Shown: positions 20,875-21,851 of the stretch, piece by piece
Layout of the letters: the number at the start of each line of letters is the position of its first letter
How positions within the stretch are numbered: the first letter of the stretch is position 1
Made by a program: the position numbers and the translations under genes
Assembly (NCBI GenBank): GCA_018818855.1
Contig: JAHIRI010000022.1
Coordinates: 1 to 21,851, forward strand
Direction of reading: 5' to 3'
Source of the DNA: Patescibacteria group bacterium
Lineage (GTDB): Bacteria > Patescibacteriota > Patescibacteriia > XYB2-FULL-38-15
Length of the DNA: 21,851 bases
The notes under the pieces: generated by a model
Database searches by the model: none
Told to the model about the DNA's origin: nothing
The model's input: the letters and a program-made list of their open reading frames with translations, nothing else

Positions 20875-21851
20875 ATGACACAAAAAATTTTCCAGATTAA
20901 GGGAATGGATTGCGCGAGTTGCGCGATGAACATTGAAATTTTTTTGAAAAAAATGGATGGTGTGGCAAAAGTTAATGTTAATTTTGCCGCCGGAAAAGCT
21001 GCGGTTGATTTTGATGAAAAAAAGGTTGATGATAAAAAAATTATTCAGGCAATTGAAAAATTAGGTTATAGGGTTGTTCTGGCCGACGCAGGAGAAATGC
21101 AGAGTACAGCCGGACACGATCATGAGAAGATGATGCGAGAAGAAGAATTGAAAAAATTAAAAAGAAAAGTTTTTGCTGGCGTCGTTGTATCCGTTCTTAT
21201 TTTTTGGGGAAGTATGCCCATGATTCCTTGGGCGCCGGAATTTTTAAAAAACAATTTAGTTCTGTTTATTTTGGCCACGCCAGTTCAGTTTTGGGTTGGT
21301 TGGCAATTTTATCGAGGATTTTTTATCGCGTTAAAAAATAGAGTTGCTAACATGGACACCCTGATTGCCATTGGCACTTCGTCTGCGTTTTTTTACAGTG
21401 CTGTTGCGACTTTTTTCCCGCAAATTTTTCGCGGCGCCGGTCTTGAGGCGCATGTTTATTTTGACACAGCTTCTGCGATTATAACTTTAATTTTGCTTGG
21501 CCGTTTGTTTGAAGCCAGAGCTAGAGGAGGCGCTTCGGAGGCGATTAAAAAGTTAATGGGGTTGCGGGCAAAAACCGCGAGAGTCGTACGCGGTAGTGAA
21601 GAAATCGATGTGCCGGTTCGGGATGTTGTTGCCGGCGATATTGTTGTAGTTCGGCCTGGAGAAAAAATTCCGGTTGATGGAATTTTAGTGGAAGGGCGGA
21701 CGTCAATTGACGAATCAATGGTTACCGGAGAATCAATGCCCGTGACAAAAGAAGTTGGTGATCCCGTTGTTGGGGCAACCATAAATAAATTCAATGCTTT
21801 CAAATTTAAGGCGACTAAAGTTGGAAAAGAAACCGTTTTGTCGCAAATTAT
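20875..21851 (+). CDS. copA: Copper-translocating P1B-type ATPase CopA (partial, N-terminal 325 codons)
   Basis: The reading frame from ATG at 20875 stays open to the right edge. It encodes a heavy-metal-associated domain with Cys13-x2-Cys16 in KGMDCASCAMNIE. A short linker with HDH follows, then the first membrane helices (for example VFAGVVVSVLIFWGSMPMIP and NMDTLIAIGTSSAFFYSAVA). The actuator domain carries the dephosphorylation motif TGES in DESMVTGESMPVTKE. The CPC metal site and the phosphorylation Asp are beyond the window. The product would pump Cu(I) out of the cytosol. It follows the fusion protein by 31 bases and is the last visible gene of the CsoR-controlled block. Confidence 0.94.
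   Translation, partial: MTQKIFQIKGMDCASCAMNIEIFLKKMDGVAKVNVNFAAGKAAVDFDEKKVDDKKIIQAIEKLGYRVVLADAGEMQSTAGHDHEKMMREEELKKLKRKVFAGVVVSVLIFWGSMPMIPWAPEFLKNNLVLFILATPVQFWVGWQFYRGFFIALKNRVANMDTLIAIGTSSAFFYSAVATFFPQIFRGAGLEAHVYFDTASAIITLILLGRLFEARARGGASEAIKKLMGLRAKTARVVRGSEEIDVPVRDVVAGDIVVVRPGEKIPVDGILVEGRTSIDESMVTGESMPVTKEVGDPVVGATINKFNAFKFKATKVGKETVLSQI

Noticed and set aside
1..21851. UGA recoding (as in Gracilibacteria or Absconditabacteria)
   Set aside because: Conserved genes (murB, the Trm9-like gene) end in TGA at the expected length and have no internal TGA.
1..21851. CRISPR array or transposase-bearing insertion sequence
   Set aside because: No regularly spaced repeats and no transposase or integrase reading frame were found; the only repeats are short palindromic elements and one two-unit tandem.

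Overview
The window looks like a piece of a Candidate Phyla Radiation (Patescibacteria, probably Parcubacteria-like) genome. This is inferred from moderately AT-rich genes with few Shine-Dalgarno sites, several promoters lying almost on the start codon, palindromic repeats between and inside genes, very short intergenic gaps, and lineage-typical oddities: a parvulin-containing SecD, a short KamA-like enzyme and a pyruvoyl arginine decarboxylase. TGA acts as a normal stop codon (for example in murB and the Trm9-like gene), so this is not a UGA-recoding lineage. No tRNA, rRNA or CRISPR array was seen.

Layout. 1-704 (-): N-terminal part of the replicative helicase DnaB, running off the left edge. 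882-2018 (+): aromatic-type amino acid permease. 2076-4468 (-): glyA and folD, the one-carbon pair, split by an opposite-strand orphan ORF (2949-3191). 4596-5282 (+): a second orphan ORF with its own promoter and terminator. 5393-6961 (-) and 7067-7798 (+): a divergent pair, Elp3 (tRNA wobble-uridine carboxymethylation) and a Trm9-like tRNA methyltransferase. 7817-9211 (+): murC. 9298-10065 (-): a short KamA-family radical SAM protein. 10087-10562 (+): a third orphan cassette (Cys-rich protein). 10622-12749 (+): murB, a ribosome hibernation factor and pyruvoyl-dependent arginine decarboxylase. 12870-18940 (+): secA, a small acidic coiled-coil protein, secD with a two-unit parvulin insertion, and secF. 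19029-21851 (+): a copper operon with a CsoR operator, csoR, an HMA-TauE-cupredoxin fusion, and the first 325 codons of a CopA P-type ATPase running off the right edge.

How the genes work together. The sec block is a protein export module in which a peptidyl-prolyl isomerase seems built into the translocase. murC and murB give two of the early peptidoglycan precursor steps. Elp3 plus Trm9 would form a minimal eukaryote/archaea-like wobble-uridine pathway (cm5U, then mcm5U). The copper block pairs a sensor with a membrane copper-handling protein and an exporter.

The main candidates for undescribed biology are: (1) the parvulin-SecD fusion; (2) the Elp3/Trm9-like pair; (3) three orphan small-gene cassettes that share strong promoter, ribosome-binding-site and terminator design but not protein sequence; (4) branched palindromic repeats with a shared architecture, one of them in the 5' UTR of the hibernation factor gene.
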